This document shows, in pieces, positions 17,497 through 26,801 of a DNA stretch of 64,000 nt. This stretch comes from Streptomyces sp. NRRL WC-3742. Lineage in GTDB: Bacteria; Actinomycetota; Actinomycetes; Streptomycetales; Streptomycetaceae. Under the pieces are notes generated by a model, which was not told the origin of the DNA, ran no database searches, and saw nothing but the letters and a program-made list of their open reading frames with translations. Position 1 is the stretch's first letter, and each line of letters opens with the position of its first letter. The translations under genes were made by a program, and so were the position numbers. The stretch is from the NCBI RefSeq assembly GCF_000720635.1, contig NZ_JOCF01000021.1:27580-91579 (forward strand), read 5' to 3'.

Positions 17497-18909
17497 TCAA
17501 GCCTCCGGGGCAAGCTGGGGGGTTGTGCCTGACAGGGGGTGTTCCCGCTCCCCGGCGGGGAGCGAACGGGCCGTGCCGTCGGAACGGCCCGTGGTGAGGG
17601 TTCGGGGCGCCGGGGCGGCCTTGGCGGCCGAACCGGCGGTGCTCTGTGACGTACCCGGTTCGGCGCCGGATCCGTCCTCGTCCGCGTCCTGGGTGGGCGC
17701 CTGGCCGGCGGGCAGCCGGATGGTGAAGGTCGAGCCCTGGCCCTCCACGCTCCAGACCGAGACCGTGCCTCCGTGGGAGGCGGCGACGTGCTTGACGATG
17801 GACAGGCCCAGACCCGTGCCGCCGGTCTGGCGGGAGCGGGCCGGGTCGACCCGGTAGAAGCGCTCGAAGACCCGCTCGCGGTCCTTCTCCGAGATGCCGA
17901 TGCCCTGGTCGGTGACCGAGATCTCGATCAGCTCGCCGTCCGCCTCGCCGAGCGCGGCGGCGCTGGAGATGCGGCGGGTGGCGATGGCCACCCGGGTGCG
18001 CGGCGGGCTGTAGTTGACCGCGTTCTCGACCAGGTTGCCCAGGGCCGCGGCGAGCTGGCCGCGGTTGCCGTGCAGGTAGAGGCCCGCGATGCCGCCGGCC
18101 GCGATGAGGATCTGTTTGGCGGCGGCCTGCTGGCGGCAGCGGTCGATCGCCTCGGCGATCAGCTCGTCCACCGCGACCGGCTCCGCGTCGACCATCAGGC
18201 GGTCGTCCTGGACCCGGGAGAGGTCGATGATCTCCTGGACCAGGCTGGCCAGGCGGGTCGCCTCGATCTGCATCCGGCCGGCGAAGCGCTGCACGGCCTC
18301 CGGGTCGTCGGCCGCGTCGGCGACGGCCTCGGAGAGCAGCGACAGGGCGCCGACCGGGGTCTTGAGCTCGTGGCTGACGTTGGCGACGAAGTCGCGGCGG
18401 ACGGCCTCCACGCGGCGGCGCTCGGTCTGGTCCTCGACCAGCACCAGCACCAGGCGGGAGCCCAGCGGGGCGACCCGGACGGAGACGGCGAGCGGCTCGG
18501 CCGCGCGGGCCGCGCCGGGGCGCGGCACCTCCAGCTCGACCTGGCGGATCTCGCCGTCCCGGCGGGTGGCGCGGGCCAGTGCGAGCATCTGGTCCACGGC
18601 GACCGCGCCGCCGCGGACCAGGCCCATCGCGTACGCCGCGGAGCTGGCCTTCACCACCTCGTCGCCCTCGCCCAGCACGATCGCGCAGGAGCGCAGCACG
18701 GAGAGCACGGTGTCGACCCCGGGGGGCAACGGTGCTTCGGGGTGGCCGGCGCCCAGGGGCTGGTGCCGACCGTGATGCCTGCCGCCGGTGCCGTTGTACC
18801 TGCCCCGGGCCTGCTCGCGTTCGCTCCAGCGGAAGGCGATGGAGGCGGTGAGGCCGACGCCGAGCCCGGCTATGGCGCAGGCAGCGGCGGCGGCCACGTT
18901 CACGTCCAT
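17497..18909 (-). CDS. phoR: Phosphate sensor histidine kinase PhoR
   Basis: A 470-residue kinase with a single N-terminal membrane helix (AAAAACAIAGLGVGLTASIAF). A PAS-like region spans about 60-165. The phosphorylated His is in FVANVSHELKTPVGALSLL. The ATPase domain has LGNLVENAVNYS, VTDQGIGI and GGTGLGLSIVKHV. The tail of about 75 residues is Pro/Ser/Ala-rich. It phosphorylates PhoP under phosphate limitation. The ATG at 18909 lies six bases after TACGCT (18916-18921 read leftward), so the message is probably leaderless. The intergenic region with phoU holds a PHO-box-like direct repeat. Confidence 0.93.
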   Translation of the reverse strand: MDVNVAAAAACAIAGLGVGLTASIAFRWSEREQARGRYNGTGGRHHGRHQPLGAGHPEAPLPPGVDTVLSVLRSCAIVLGEGDEVVKASSAAYAMGLVRGGAVAVDQMLALARATRRDGEIRQVELEVPRPGAARAAEPLAVSVRVAPLGSRLVLVLVEDQTERRRVEAVRRDFVANVSHELKTPVGALSLLSEAVADAADDPEAVQRFAGRMQIEATRLASLVQEIIDLSRVQDDRLMVDAEPVAVDELIAEAIDRCRQQAAAKQILIAAGGIAGLYLHGNRGQLAAALGNLVENAVNYSPPRTRVAIATRRISSAAALGEADGELIEISVTDQGIGISEKDRERVFERFYRVDPARSRQTGGTGLGLSIVKHVAASHGGTVSVWSVEGQGSTFTIRLPAGQAPTQDADEDGSGAEPGTSQSTAGSAAKAAPAPRTLTTGRSDGTARSLPAGEREHPLSGTTPQLAPEA

Positions 18910-18982
18910 GTGGCCAGCGTAAGCGCACGGCGCGGCCGCTCCCCAAGGGCTGGATCAAGGCATCGGCCGCGCGTTGCCGAGA

Positions 18983-19015
18983 ATTCACCTCCACGTGGCT
19001 GTCGATTCACTGAAC
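18983..19015. promoter_or_regulatory. PHO-box-like direct repeat units between phoR and phoU
   Basis: ATTCACC at 18983 and ATTCACT at 19005 are 22 bases apart. That is two turns of the 11-base direct repeat unit recognised by PhoP (consensus resembling GTTCACC). Read leftward, GTTCAGTGAAT is the first unit toward phoR. The position fits autoregulation of phoRP and control of phoU. Confidence 0.6.
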
Positions 19016-19215
19016 TGGCTGTGCCAGGTCGCCGGAACGACTGAGAGTTGGCCGTGCAGCCCGTGTGGGTCGAACGGTGCGCCGAACCGCGGGCACCGTC
19101 TCGGGGGTGCGCGTACCATGCGCGCACACCAGCAGCGGCCACCCGACCGATCCGACGACGATCGGACGGGCTGACCGGTCGGCACCGCCACCGACACAGC
19201 CACTGAGGAGAGATC

Positions 19216-19905
19216 ATGCGCGACGCGTACCACGAGGAACTCGATGCGATCGGCGACAGCCTGGTCGAGATGGCCCGGCTCGTCGGCTCGGCCCTCGGCA
19301 GGGCCACCACCGCGCTCCTCGACGCGGACCTGGCGCTGGCGGAGAGCGTGATCGCCGCCGACGAGAAGGTCAACGAGCTGCACCACGACCTCGAGAACCG
19401 GGCCATCGACCTGCTGGCCCGCCAGCAGCCGGTCGCCACCGACCTGCGGATCGTCGTCACCTCGCTGCGGATGAGCGCCGACCTGGAGCGGTGCGGCGAC
19501 CTCGCCCGGCACGTCGCCAAGATCGCCCGGATGCGCTACCCGGAGACGGCCGTCCCCGGCGACCTGCAGTCGACCGTCCTGGAGATGGGCCAGCTCGCCC
19601 AGCGCCTCGTCGCCAAGGCCGGCCTGGTCATCGCGACCAAGGACGTCGACAAGGCCCTGGAGATGGAGCAGGACGACGACGCCATCGACTCGCTGCACCG
19701 GGAGCTGCTCTCCCACCTGATCGACGAGCGGTGGCACCACGGCATCGAGACCGCCGTGGACATCACCCTGGTCGGCCGCTACTACGAGCGCTTCGCGGAC
19801 CACGCGGTCTCCGTCGCCAAGCGGGTCGTCTACCTGGTGACCGGCGAGCACGTGGCCGAGTTCGTGGCCGGGGCCGAGGCCGAGGCGGCGGCGCCCTCGG
19901 CGTGA
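19216..19905 (+). CDS. phoU: Phosphate signalling regulator PhoU
   Basis: A 229-residue all-helical protein built of two PhoU repeats. The first is at about 5-95 (MRDAYHEELDAIGDSLVEMARLVG ... LENRAIDLLARQQPVATDLR). The second is at about 115-215 (MGQLAQRLVAKAGLVIATKD ... VGRYYERFADHAVSVAKRVVYLVTGE). Each repeat carries the acidic metal-binding pattern near ERCGDLARHVAKI and ERFADHAVSVAK. PhoU damps the PhoR-PhoP response and links it to the Pst importer. SD GAGGAGAG precedes the ATG. It diverges from phoRP, the usual streptomycete layout. The C-terminal 15 residues are Ala/Glu-rich. Confidence 0.94.
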   Translation: MRDAYHEELDAIGDSLVEMARLVGSALGRATTALLDADLALAESVIAADEKVNELHHDLENRAIDLLARQQPVATDLRIVVTSLRMSADLERCGDLARHVAKIARMRYPETAVPGDLQSTVLEMGQLAQRLVAKAGLVIATKDVDKALEMEQDDDAIDSLHRELLSHLIDERWHHGIETAVDITLVGRYYERFADHAVSVAKRVVYLVTGEHVAEFVAGAEAEAAAPSA

Positions 19906-20105
19906 GCCGGGCGGGCTGGGCTGGGCCTGGGCTGGGTGGGCCGGCTCGCACCTCGGAGGGTGAGTAAACCTGGGCCGGGGGGTGGTGCGGATGCACGGTG
20001 CCTCACGGGTTCCGCACCTGCGCGCCCGTTGACGCCCCTCCGATCGGCGGTTTCACTCGGAAAGCAGGCACCGAAGTGTGCCCGCCACGAGGAGGGAACA
20101 GTTCG

Positions 20106-20285
20106 ATGAAGGCCCACCCCACCCGTCCTGCACCCGCCGCCGACCCCGTCGAGCCGCTCCCGCCGAAACTGCTCCCCGTCCTCGCCGCCGGTTGCGGCTG
20201 CGGCCCGGGCTGCGGCTGCGGCTGCCAGTCCGGCGCGCCCTGCCAGTGCGGCGGCGCCGACGGAGGCTGCTGCGGCGGCCACTGA
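20106..20285 (+). CDS. 59-residue nine-cysteine peptide, metallothionein candidate
   Basis: ATG at 20106 with a strong SD (GAGGAGGG). The first 29 residues are plain (Pro/Ala/Leu-rich). The last 30 hold nine cysteines in CGCGPGCGCGC, CQCGG and GGCCGGH, plus a C-terminal His. Clustered CxC pairs with almost no hydrophobic or aromatic residues are the hallmark of small metal-binding thiol proteins such as metallothioneins. No signal peptide is visible, so it should act in the cytoplasm, binding Zn, Cu or Cd. A possible promoter TTGACG (20029) lies upstream, and a terminator follows the stop. It is not part of the phoU transcript as far as spacing shows (200 bases). Function is inference from composition. 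Confidence 0.75.
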   Translation: MKAHPTRPAPAADPVEPLPPKLLPVLAAGCGCGPGCGCGCQSGAPCQCGGADGGCCGGH

Positions 20286-20299
20286 GGAGTCCTGTGCCG

Positions 20300-20333
20300 G
20301 GTGCCCGGCCGTCCCTGCGGGCGGCCGGGCACC
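20300..20333 (+). terminator. Terminator after the cysteine-rich peptide gene
   Basis: GGTGCCCGGCCG (20300-20311) pairs with CGGCCGGGCACC (20322-20333) around a ten-base loop. It can also end leftward transcription of the LPMO gene. Confidence 0.75.
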
Positions 20334-20360
20334 GGTGCGCGTGGCGGGAGGCGTGGACCG

Positions 20361-20957
20361 TCAGAACTGGACGTCGGAGCAGGAGTAGAAGGCGTTGGCG
20401 GTGTCGGAGATCGTCCAGACCGCGACGATCACCTGGTGGCCGGTCCGCCCGCTCGGGAGAGTCGCGGCGTGGCTGAGCGTGCTGGGCACCTGGACGCCGC
20501 CGTACGGCGCGATCAGGAACGGCGTCAGGTCCAGGTTGGCCCGGGTGATCGGCTGGCCGGCGTCGTAGCCGGGCTTGGTCATGTAGTAGCGGAAGTCCGT
20601 GGTGGCGTGCCGGGCGGTGAAGCGCCAGGTGAAGGTGACCTGCTGGCCCGCCGTCACCTGGGTGGTCGGCCAGGCGCCGTTGTGCGGGTCGTCCAGCTCG
20701 GCGAAGCGGGCGTTGCCCCCGGCGCAGATGGTGCCGTCCGAGGGGCCGAGGCTCGGGAAGCCCTTGGGGCCCTCGACGCTCTGCGGCTCCCACTGGATGT
20801 CACCGCAGTCCCAGGGGACGCCCTGGACGTGCTCGTCGCAGAGCGCGGCTCGGCTCGGCGGCGTGGTGATGTACCCGTGGGCCTGCGCCGGGAAGGCGAG
20901 GGCCAACGGGACCGCCAGGGCGGCGACGACCGCCCCGACGACATGACGCTTGCGCAT
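20361..20957 (-). CDS. AA10 lytic polysaccharide monooxygenase (chitin-active type), secreted
   Basis: A 198-residue secreted copper enzyme that cleaves crystalline polysaccharide oxidatively. The signal peptide (1-26) ends in PAQA, so the mature protein begins with His27 in HGYITTPPSRAALC, the first copper ligand. The second ligand is the His of FTARHATTDFRYYMT. Family segments CDEHVQGVPWDCGDIQWEPQSVEG and VAVWTISDTANAFYSCSDVQF are present. The TPPSR opening is typical of chitin-binding CBP21-like members. It is a single-domain enzyme without a binding module. The ATG at 20957 has GGAGGAG upstream, and a DasR-like palindrome lies 143 bases before the start, agreeing with a role in chitin use. 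Confidence 0.92.
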   Translation of the reverse strand: MRKRHVVGAVVAALAVPLALAFPAQAHGYITTPPSRAALCDEHVQGVPWDCGDIQWEPQSVEGPKGFPSLGPSDGTICAGGNARFAELDDPHNGAWPTTQVTAGQQVTFTWRFTARHATTDFRYYMTKPGYDAGQPITRANLDLTPFLIAPYGGVQVPSTLSHAATLPSGRTGHQVIVAVWTISDTANAFYSCSDVQF

Positions 20958-21099
20958 GGTGCTCCTCCGTGGGGGTGGATGGAGTGTGCGCCGGGCGGCG
21001 TCCGCGCGCGTGGGGGTGCGCGACGGGAGGCGGCCCCGATCATTGGCATGCCTGTGCCAGCCCGGTGCCCCCAAGGTAGGAGTCCGGCCTTCCGCCGTC

Positions 21100-21115
21100 A
21101 ATGGTCTGAACCATT
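21100..21115. promoter_or_regulatory. DasR-responsive-element-like palindrome upstream of the LPMO gene
   Basis: AATGGTCTGAACCATT has arms AATGGT and ACCATT around CTGA, a TGGT-N4-ACCA pattern close to the dre consensus for DasR. It lies upstream of the leftward LPMO gene and near the end of gpmA's terminator. The pattern is the same as at 5812 before msiK. Confidence 0.65.
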
Positions 21116-21181
21116 TTGCGGAGCCCAACTCGCCTCCCCATCAGGGAAGTTGACGGCCCACGAACGGCCCGGAAACGAACA

Positions 21182-21222
21182 ACGGCCCCCGATCCGCGCA
21201 CCGGGCGCAGGTCGGGGGCCGT
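21182..21222 (-). terminator. Terminator after gpmA
   Basis: ACGGCCCCCGA (21182-21192) pairs with TCGGGGGCCGT (21212-21222). It follows the gpmA stop by 13 bases. Confidence 0.75.
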
Positions 21223-21235
21223 GTCGGCGAGCGGG

Positions 21236-21994
21236 TTACTTCTTGCCCTGGTTCTTGACCGCCTCGATGGCGGAGGCGGCGGCCTCCGGGTCGAGGTAGC
21301 GGCCGCCCGGGGTGAGGGGCTTGAAGTCGGCGTCCAGCTCGTAGACGAGGGGGATGCCGGTGGGGATGTTCAGGCCGGCGATGGCCTCGTCGGAGATGCC
21401 GTCGAGGTGCTTGACCAGGGCGCGCAGGCTGTTGCCGTGGGCGGTGACCAGGACGGTCCTGCCGGCGGCGAGGTCGGGGACGATGGCGTCGTACCAGTAC
21501 GGGAGCATCCGCTCGACGACGTCCTTGAGGCACTCGGTGCGCGGGCGCATCTCGCTCGGGAGCTCGGCGTAGCGCGCGTCGTGGGCCTGGGAGAACTCGG
21601 AGTCGTCGCCCAGGACCGGCGGCGGGGTGTCGTAGGAGCGGCGCCACAGCTGGAACTGCTCCTCGCCGAACTCGGCCAGGGTCTGGGCCTTGTCCTTGCC
21701 CTGGAGGGCGCCGTAGTGGCGCTCGTTCAGGCGCCAGCTGCGGGAGACCGGGATCCAGTGGCGGTCGGCCTTGTCCAGGGCGATCTGCGAGGTGCGGATG
21801 GCGCGGCGCAGCAGGGAGGTGTGCAGCACGTCGGGAAGCAGGTTCTCGGCGGCGAGCAGCTCGCCGCCGCGGGCCGCCTCCTTCTCACCCTTCTCGTTGA
21901 GGTCGACGTCGACCCAACCGGTGAACAGGTTCTTCTGGTTCCACTGGCTCTCGCCGTGACGGAGCAGGATGAGTCGGTACGTCGTGTCAGCCAT
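21236..21994 (-). CDS. gpmA: 2,3-bisphosphoglycerate-dependent phosphoglycerate mutase
   Basis: A 252-residue glycolytic enzyme interconverting 3- and 2-phosphoglycerate. The phospho-histidine motif is [12 protein letters not shown] (about residues 8-19). The segment [19 protein letters not shown] is the family signature. [16 protein letters not shown] and [17 protein letters not shown] carry the other active-site residues. The full length matches the dPGM family. TAAGCT (22002-22007 leftward) lies seven bases before the ATG, so the message is probably leaderless. It is transcribed alone, divergent from the MFS gene at 22097. Confidence 0.95.
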   Translation of the reverse strand: MADTTYRLILLRHGESQWNQKNLFTGWVDVDLNEKGEKEAARGGELLAAENLLPDVLHTSLLRRAIRTSQIALDKADRHWIPVSRSWRLNERHYGALQGKDKAQTLAEFGEEQFQLWRRSYDTPPPVLGDDSEFSQAHDARYAELPSEMRPRTECLKDVVERMLPYWYDAIVPDLAAGRTVLVTAHGNSLRALVKHLDGISDEAIAGLNIPTGIPLVYELDADFKPLTPGGRYLDPEAAASAIEAVKNQGKK

Positions 21995-22096
21995 GGCGCC
22001 CAGCTTAGTGGAGGGCGAAAAAACACTGGTGGGCGTCTCACCTCGGCGAGTAATGTGTGCGCCGCGCCTCTGCCACTTACATTCTGGAGCCCCCAC

Positions 22097-23458
22097 ATGC
22101 TCGCCGCCCTCGCCTCCAATCCCCGTGTCCGAAGACTGGTCCGGGAGACGGTGGGCGGGCTGCCGCGCGAGTTCTGGTGGCTCTGGGTGAGCACGCTGGT
22201 GAACAAGCTCGGCGCGTTCGTGGTGACGTTCCTGGCGCTGTACCTGACCGTCGAGCGCGGGTACTCGGCCTCGTACGCGGGCCTGGTGGCCGCGCTGTTC
22301 GGGCTCGGCTCGGCGATCGCGGCGCTCGGCGCCGGCGTGCTGGCCGACCGGATCGGGCGCCGGCCCACGCTGGTCGCCGCCCAGCTCGGCACCGCGCTGT
22401 TCACGGTCGTGCTGGGCTTCACCGACGGTCAGGTGGCGATCGCCGCGGTGGCCTTCCTGGTGGGCCTGTGCAACAACGCGACCAGGCCGCCCACTTCGGC
22501 GATCATCGCCGACCTCGTCCCGGCCGAGGACCGCGTCCGGGCGTACTCGCTGAACTACTGGGCGATCAACATCGGCTTCGGCCTCTCCGCCGCCGTCGCC
22601 GGGCTGATCGCCACCCACGGCTACCTCACGCTCTTCGTGCTGGACGCGCTGACCACGCTGATCTGCGCGGTGGTGATCTTCATCCGCATCCCGGAGACCA
22701 GGCCGGAGCCCGTCCCCGGGGCGGAGCGGGACGGCCCGGCCGAGCCGAAGGTCAGCCTGCTCACCGTGTTCCGGGACGCGCCGTTCATGGCGGTCGTCGG
22801 GCTCAACCTGCTGCTCGCCCTGATCTACCAGCAGGGCAGCACCACCCTGGCCGTCGACATGGGCGCCTCGGGCATCACCTCGACCGAGTACGGGCTGGTC
22901 ATCGGCCTGAACGGGCTGCTGATCGTGGTGCTGCAGATCCCGCTCACGCGGTGGATGGAGGGCCGCTCGCGCACCGCGCTCCTGATCGCCAGCTGCCTGG
23001 TCACCGGATGGGGCTTCGGGCTGGCGGCGCTGGCCGGCTCCTCGGCCTGGCTGTTCGCGCTCTCGGTGGCGGTCTGGACGGTCGGCGAGGTGCTGAACGC
23101 CCCGACCATGATGGGCCTGGTCTCCGAACTGGCGCCGACCCAGGCGCGCGGGCGCTACCAGGGCGTCTACTCGCTCTCCTGGTCGCTCGCCTCGTTCATC
23201 GGCCCGGCGGCCGGCGGGCTGGTGCTGGACCACGCCGGGCCGGGGGCGCTGTGGCTGGTGTGCGGGATCTGCGGCACCGTCGCGGCGCTCGGGCACGTGG
23301 CGCTGGGCCGCCGTACCAAGGCTGCGGCGGCGGCGCGGACCGGGTCGGTGACCGAGGTGGAGGCGACCGAGGTGGAGGCGACCGGGGTAGAGGCGACCGG
23401 GGTGGAGGCGCTCGAGGTGGAGGCGCCTGCGGCGGGGCCCGCGAAGGCCCGCGCCTGA
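22097..23458 (+). CDS. MFS transporter with C-terminal VEA(T) pentad repeats
   Basis: A 453-residue, 12-helix major facilitator. The loop 2-3 signature is [14 protein letters not shown], and [17 protein letters not shown] is the region around helices 4-5 typical of MFS drug-type exporters (MdtH-like). Helices occupy about residues 30-425. The last 30 residues repeat E-V-E-A-T/P pentads encoded by five 15-bp tandem repeats. Substrate unknown. The start at 22097 has GGAG eight bases upstream. It is followed after one base by the stop of the convergent YbjN-like gene. No regulator gene is adjacent. Confidence 0.8.
   Translation: MLAALASNPRVRRLVRETVGGLPREFWWLWVSTLVNKLGAFVVTFLALYLTVERGYSASYAGLVAALFGLGSAIAALGAGVLADRIGRRPTLVAAQLGTALFTVVLGFTDGQVAIAAVAFLVGLCNNATRPPTSAIIADLVPAEDRVRAYSLNYWAINIGFGLSAAVAGLIATHGYLTLFVLDALTTLICAVVIFIRIPETRPEPVPGAERDGPAEPKVSLLTVFRDAPFMAVVGLNLLLALIYQQGSTTLAVDMGASGITSTEYGLVIGLNGLLIVVLQIPLTRWMEGRSRTALLIASCLVTGWGFGLAALAGSSAWLFALSVAVWTVGEVLNAPTMMGLVSELAPTQARGRYQGVYSLSWSLASFIGPAAGGLVLDHAGPGALWLVCGICGTVAALGHVALGRRTKAAAAARTGSVTEVEATEVEATGVEATGVEALEVEAPAAGPAKARA
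23351..23425 (+). repeat. Five tandem 15-bp repeats at the end of the MFS gene
   Basis: Units of ACCGAGGTGGAGGCG or close variants start at 23351, 23366, 23381, 23396 and 23411. The first two are identical. They keep the frame, adding Thr-Glu-Val-Glu-Ala units, so length could vary between strains without disrupting the protein. Confidence 0.9.
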
Positions 23459-23459
23459 G

Positions 23460-23972
23460 TCACTCCCCCGCGGGGGCGGCGAGGTGGGAGAAGGCGGCCA
23501 GGTTGCGGGTGGACTCCCCGCGCTTGGTGCGCCACTCCCACTCGCGGCGGATCGCGGTGGCGAAGCCCAGCTCCAGCAGGGTGTTGAACGGCTCGTCGGC
23601 GTTCTCCAGCACCGCCCCGAGCAGCCGGTCCACGGCGTCCGGGGCGAGCGCCTCCAGCGGCAGGCGGCCCGCCAGGTAGACGTCGCCGAGCGGGTCGATC
23701 GCGTACGCGACGCCGTACATCCGGGTGTTGCGCTCCAGCAGCCAGCGGTAGACGGCCTCGTGGTTCTCGTCCGGGCGGCGGATCACGAAGGCGTTCACCG
23801 AGAGGCTGTGGTCTCCGACCCTCAGGGCGCAGGCGGTGTTCAGCTTGCGGGTGCCCGGGAGGGTCGCCACCAGGGTGTACGGGTCGGCGGCGGCCGGCTC
23901 CCAGGCCACCCCGGCCTCGTCCAGGGCGGTGCGCAGGAGGGTCAGGGCCTCGTCCTTGGTGCGGATTGCCAT
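23460..23972 (-). CDS. YbjN-domain protein
   Basis: A 170-residue soluble protein resembling the YbjN / type III secretion chaperone-like fold: [46 protein letters not shown], then [47 protein letters not shown]. In actinobacteria such proteins often sit next to mshA, as here. The role is not established. The ATG at 23972 lies seven bases after TAGCGT (23980-23985 leftward), so it is probably leaderless. It is downstream of mshA on the same strand but appears to have its own promoter. Confidence 0.78.
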   Translation of the reverse strand: MAIRTKDEALTLLRTALDEAGVAWEPAAADPYTLVATLPGTRKLNTACALRVGDHSLSVNAFVIRRPDENHEAVYRWLLERNTRMYGVAYAIDPLGDVYLAGRLPLEALAPDAVDRLLGAVLENADEPFNTLLELGFATAIRREWEWRTKRGESTRNLAAFSHLAAPAGE

Positions 23973-24049
23973 GGGGGTGACGCTACTCGCCGGTACCGGC
24001 CCCGCGCACGGCGGCTCGGACGAGTCGGTGGCTGGGACGAGACGGCGGC

Positions 24050-25426
24050 TCAGACGAGTCGGCGGCGGGCGACGGCCAGGCGGCCCGCCGGGCGGGCCAG
24101 GCTGCCGGCGTACACCTCGGCGGTGGTCGCCGCGGCCGCCCCCCAGCCGAAGCCCGCCGCGTGCCGGGCCGCCGCCGCGCCGCGCCGGGCCACCAGCTCG
24201 GGGTCGGTGACGTACGGCTCCAGCGCGTACGACCAGGCGTGCGGGTCGTGGCCGCCCACCAGCGTGCCGGACTCGCCGTCGCGCACCGCGACCGGCAGGC
24301 CCCCGACCGCCGCCGCGACCACCGGGGTGCCGCACGCCTGCGCCTCCAGCGCCACCAGCCCGAAGGACTCGCTGTACGAGGGCATCACCAGGGCCGTCGC
24401 CGCGCGGTACCAGTCCGCGAGCCGGGTCTGGCCGACCGGCGGGTGGAAGCGCACCACGTCGCCGATGCCCAGCTGGGCGGCGAGCTTGTGCAGGCTCTCC
24501 GGCCGGGCCAGCCCCGTACCGGACGGGCCGCCCACCACCGGCACCACCAGGCGCTCGCGCAGCTCCGGGCGGCGCTCCAGCAGCGCCGCCACCGCGCGCA
24601 GCAGCACGTCCGGCGCCTTCAGCGGCTGGATGCGGCCGGCGAACAGCAGCACCGCGGCGTGCTGCGGCAGGCCCAGCCGGTCGCGGGCGGCGGCCCGGGC
24701 CTGCGGGCCACCGGGACGGAAGACGTCCAGGTTGACGCCCGGGTGCACGACGGCCAGCTGGTCCGGCCGGGCGGAGTAGTGCAGGGCCAGCTCGGCGGCC
24801 TCCTCGGTGGTGTTGGCGATCAGCCGGTCGGCCGCCTCCACCACCTGGGTCTCGCCGATCACCCGGGCCGCGGGCTCGGGCGTGTCCCCCTCGGCCAGGG
24901 CGGCGTTCTTGACCTTCGCCATGGTGTGCATGGTGTGCACCAGCGGCACGCCCCAGCGCTGGGCGGCCAGCCAGCCGACCTGCCCGGAGAGCCAGTAGTG
25001 GGAGTGCACCAGGTCGTAGTGGCCGGGACGGTGGCCGGCCTCGGTGCGCAGCACCCCGTGGGTGAAGGCGCACAGCTGGGCGGGGAGGTCCTCCTTGAGG
25101 AGGCCCTCGTACGGCCCGGCGGTGACGTGCCGCACCAGGACGCCGGGGGCCAGCTCGACGGTGGGGGCGTCATCGGAGCAGATCGAGCGGGTGAAGACCT
25201 CGACCTCGATGTTCAGCTCGGCGAGGCGCTTGGCCAGCTCGACGATGTAGACGTTCATCCCGCCCGCGTCCCCGGTGCCGGGCTGGTGCAGCGGCGAGGT
25301 GTGGACGCTCAGCATGGCTATGCGGCGCGGACGGCGGCGGCCCGGGACGAGCGACTGCAGCCGGGCACGGGCGGGCGTGCCGGGCGGCTGCGCGCGGCGT
25401 GCCGAACGGACGGGGTGCTGGATCAC
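24050..25426 (-). CDS. mshA: D-inositol-3-phosphate glycosyltransferase, first step of mycothiol synthesis
   Basis: A 458-residue GT4 glycosyltransferase that transfers GlcNAc from UDP-GlcNAc to inositol-3-phosphate. After a basic leader the Rossmann domain starts at [70 protein letters not shown] is the MshA-specific region. The C-terminal domain has [16 protein letters not shown] and the nucleotide-sugar E-x7-E motif in [22 protein letters not shown]. The GTG at 25426 was chosen because AGGAGG lies ten bases before it. Mycothiol is the main actinobacterial thiol. The 3' end carries three imperfect 17-18-bp repeats of GGCTCGGACGAG type just past the stop (about 24010-24061). Confidence 0.92.
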   Translation of the reverse strand: MIQHPVRSARRAQPPGTPARARLQSLVPGRRRPRRIAMLSVHTSPLHQPGTGDAGGMNVYIVELAKRLAELNIEVEVFTRSICSDDAPTVELAPGVLVRHVTAGPYEGLLKEDLPAQLCAFTHGVLRTEAGHRPGHYDLVHSHYWLSGQVGWLAAQRWGVPLVHTMHTMAKVKNAALAEGDTPEPAARVIGETQVVEAADRLIANTTEEAAELALHYSARPDQLAVVHPGVNLDVFRPGGPQARAAARDRLGLPQHAAVLLFAGRIQPLKAPDVLLRAVAALLERRPELRERLVVPVVGGPSGTGLARPESLHKLAAQLGIGDVVRFHPPVGQTRLADWYRAATALVMPSYSESFGLVALEAQACGTPVVAAAVGGLPVAVRDGESGTLVGGHDPHAWSYALEPYVTDPELVARRGAAAARHAAGFGWGAAAATTAEVYAGSLARPAGRLAVARRRLV

Positions 25427-25640
25427 CTGGCTGAATCCTCCTCGGGTGCGGCCCGTCTCGGCGCCCCGCGGACGGGGCCGGTGTGCGCTGCCCGTCCGGG
25501 CACACATCACCACCAGTGTGCCAACCACGTGCACGGCGTCCGGAATTCCCGGGGCGGGGGAGGAACTGCCGGGGTGGGGGAGGAACTGCCGGGGAGTGCG
25601 CGGGGCGGCCGGCCGAGGGACACGCCGTAGGCTGCTGGTC

Positions 25641-26474
25641 ATGGCCGCCACCTTCGATCCCGCTTCCGCCGTGCCCGCCCGGGGCCGGAGCGGGCGTCCG
25701 GTGGGGACGGTCACCAGGGGGACCACCAACACCAACCGGCTGCGGCGGATGGACCGCTGGATCGCGTACACCCTGGGCCGTACGCTGCGCGCCGCCGAGC
25801 GGCCGCCGGTGGCGGTGGACCTCGGGTACGGGGCCGCGCCCTGGACGGCCGTGGAGCTGGCCGCGCGGCTGCGGGCGGTGCGGCCGGACGTGCGGGTGGT
25901 CGGGATCGAGATCGAGCCGGAGCGGGTCGCGGCGGCGCTGCCGTACGCCGAGCCGCCGCTGCTGACGTTCCGGCGCGGCGGGTTCGAGGTGCCGCTGGAC
26001 GGCGGGGCGCCGGCGCAGCTGATCCGGGCGGCCAACGTGCTGCGGCAGTACGAGGAGTCGGCGGTGGCCGGGGTGTGGGAGCGGCTCTGTTCCCGGCTCG
26101 CGCCCGGCGGGCTGCTGGTGGAGGGCACCTGCGACGAGATCGGGCGGCGGCACGTGTGGGTCGCGCTCGGGCCGGAGGGGCCCCGGACGGTGACCTTCGC
26201 GGCGCGGCTCGGCGGCCTGGTCCAGCCCTCCGACCTGGCCGAACGGCTGCCGAAGGCCCTGATCCACCACAACGTCCCGGGCCGCCCGGTACACGCCTTC
26301 CTGACGGACTTCGACCGGGCCTGGGCGGCGGCCGCGCCGTACGGGGCGTTCGGCGCCCGGCAGCGGTGGGTGGCTGCCTGCGTGGCGCTGGCGGGCAGCT
26401 GGCCGCTGGTGGACGCGCGGGGCCGGTGGCGCCAGGGCGAGGTCACCGTCCCCTGGTCGGCGCTGGCGCCGTAG
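25641..26474 (+). CDS. Class I SAM-dependent methyltransferase-like protein
   Basis: A 277-residue protein. The SAM-binding motif I reads [21 protein letters not shown] (DxGxG variant) and motif [50 protein letters not shown] corresponds to the central strand and the loop after it. A basic N-terminal leader ([20 protein letters not shown]) precedes it. The substrate is unknown. The ATG at 25641 lies seven bases after TAGGCT (25628-25633), so it is probably leaderless. It diverges from mshA. Upstream, a 20-bp sequence is repeated head to tail at 25551-25590. No partner gene follows closely. Confidence 0.75.
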   Translation: MAATFDPASAVPARGRSGRPVGTVTRGTTNTNRLRRMDRWIAYTLGRTLRAAERPPVAVDLGYGAAPWTAVELAARLRAVRPDVRVVGIEIEPERVAAALPYAEPPLLTFRRGGFEVPLDGGAPAQLIRAANVLRQYEESAVAGVWERLCSRLAPGGLLVEGTCDEIGRRHVWVALGPEGPRTVTFAARLGGLVQPSDLAERLPKALIHHNVPGRPVHAFLTDFDRAWAAAAPYGAFGARQRWVAACVALAGSWPLVDARGRWRQGEVTVPWSALAP

Positions 26475-26801
26475 CCCGGCGGCGCGTTTCACTCGAACGA
26501 GTTATCGAATATCTCTGGCGCGTTGACGCCCCGGCGCGCCACCATGGACGCCACCGGGCGCGGCACAACCGCCGCTCGACGCTCGCCCTGCCCAGCCGCC
26601 CCACCGGTCACAGCCGCCACACCCGTGCGCCCGCCGACACCGCCGGGCACCGGCGTGGCGATGACCACAACGGCGCGGTCGGCCAGAAGAATCCCCGGAG
26701 ATCACGTTATGGTCGCGAGAAGTTCCCCGCCGCAGGGTGCCAGCCGGGCACTGCGGACGGACGCCGACCGTTACGCAGGCGGGGAAAGGGAGGAACCACC
26801 G
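26475..26801. other. Gene-free stretch before the receiver-phosphatase gene
   Basis: These 327 bases contain a dyad ACTCG-AA-CGAGT at 26491-26502 followed by an AT-rich piece (TTATCGAATATC), which could be a promoter or operator. In-frame codons extend upstream of 26802, but they have no SD and encode only low-complexity Arg/Pro text, so I treat them as untranslated. Confidence 0.4.

Noticed and set aside
26523..26801. Upstream in-frame extension of the receiver-phosphatase gene
   Set aside because: No SD at its starts and only Arg/Pro/Thr low-complexity codons; GGGAGG at eight bases marks 26802 as the start.
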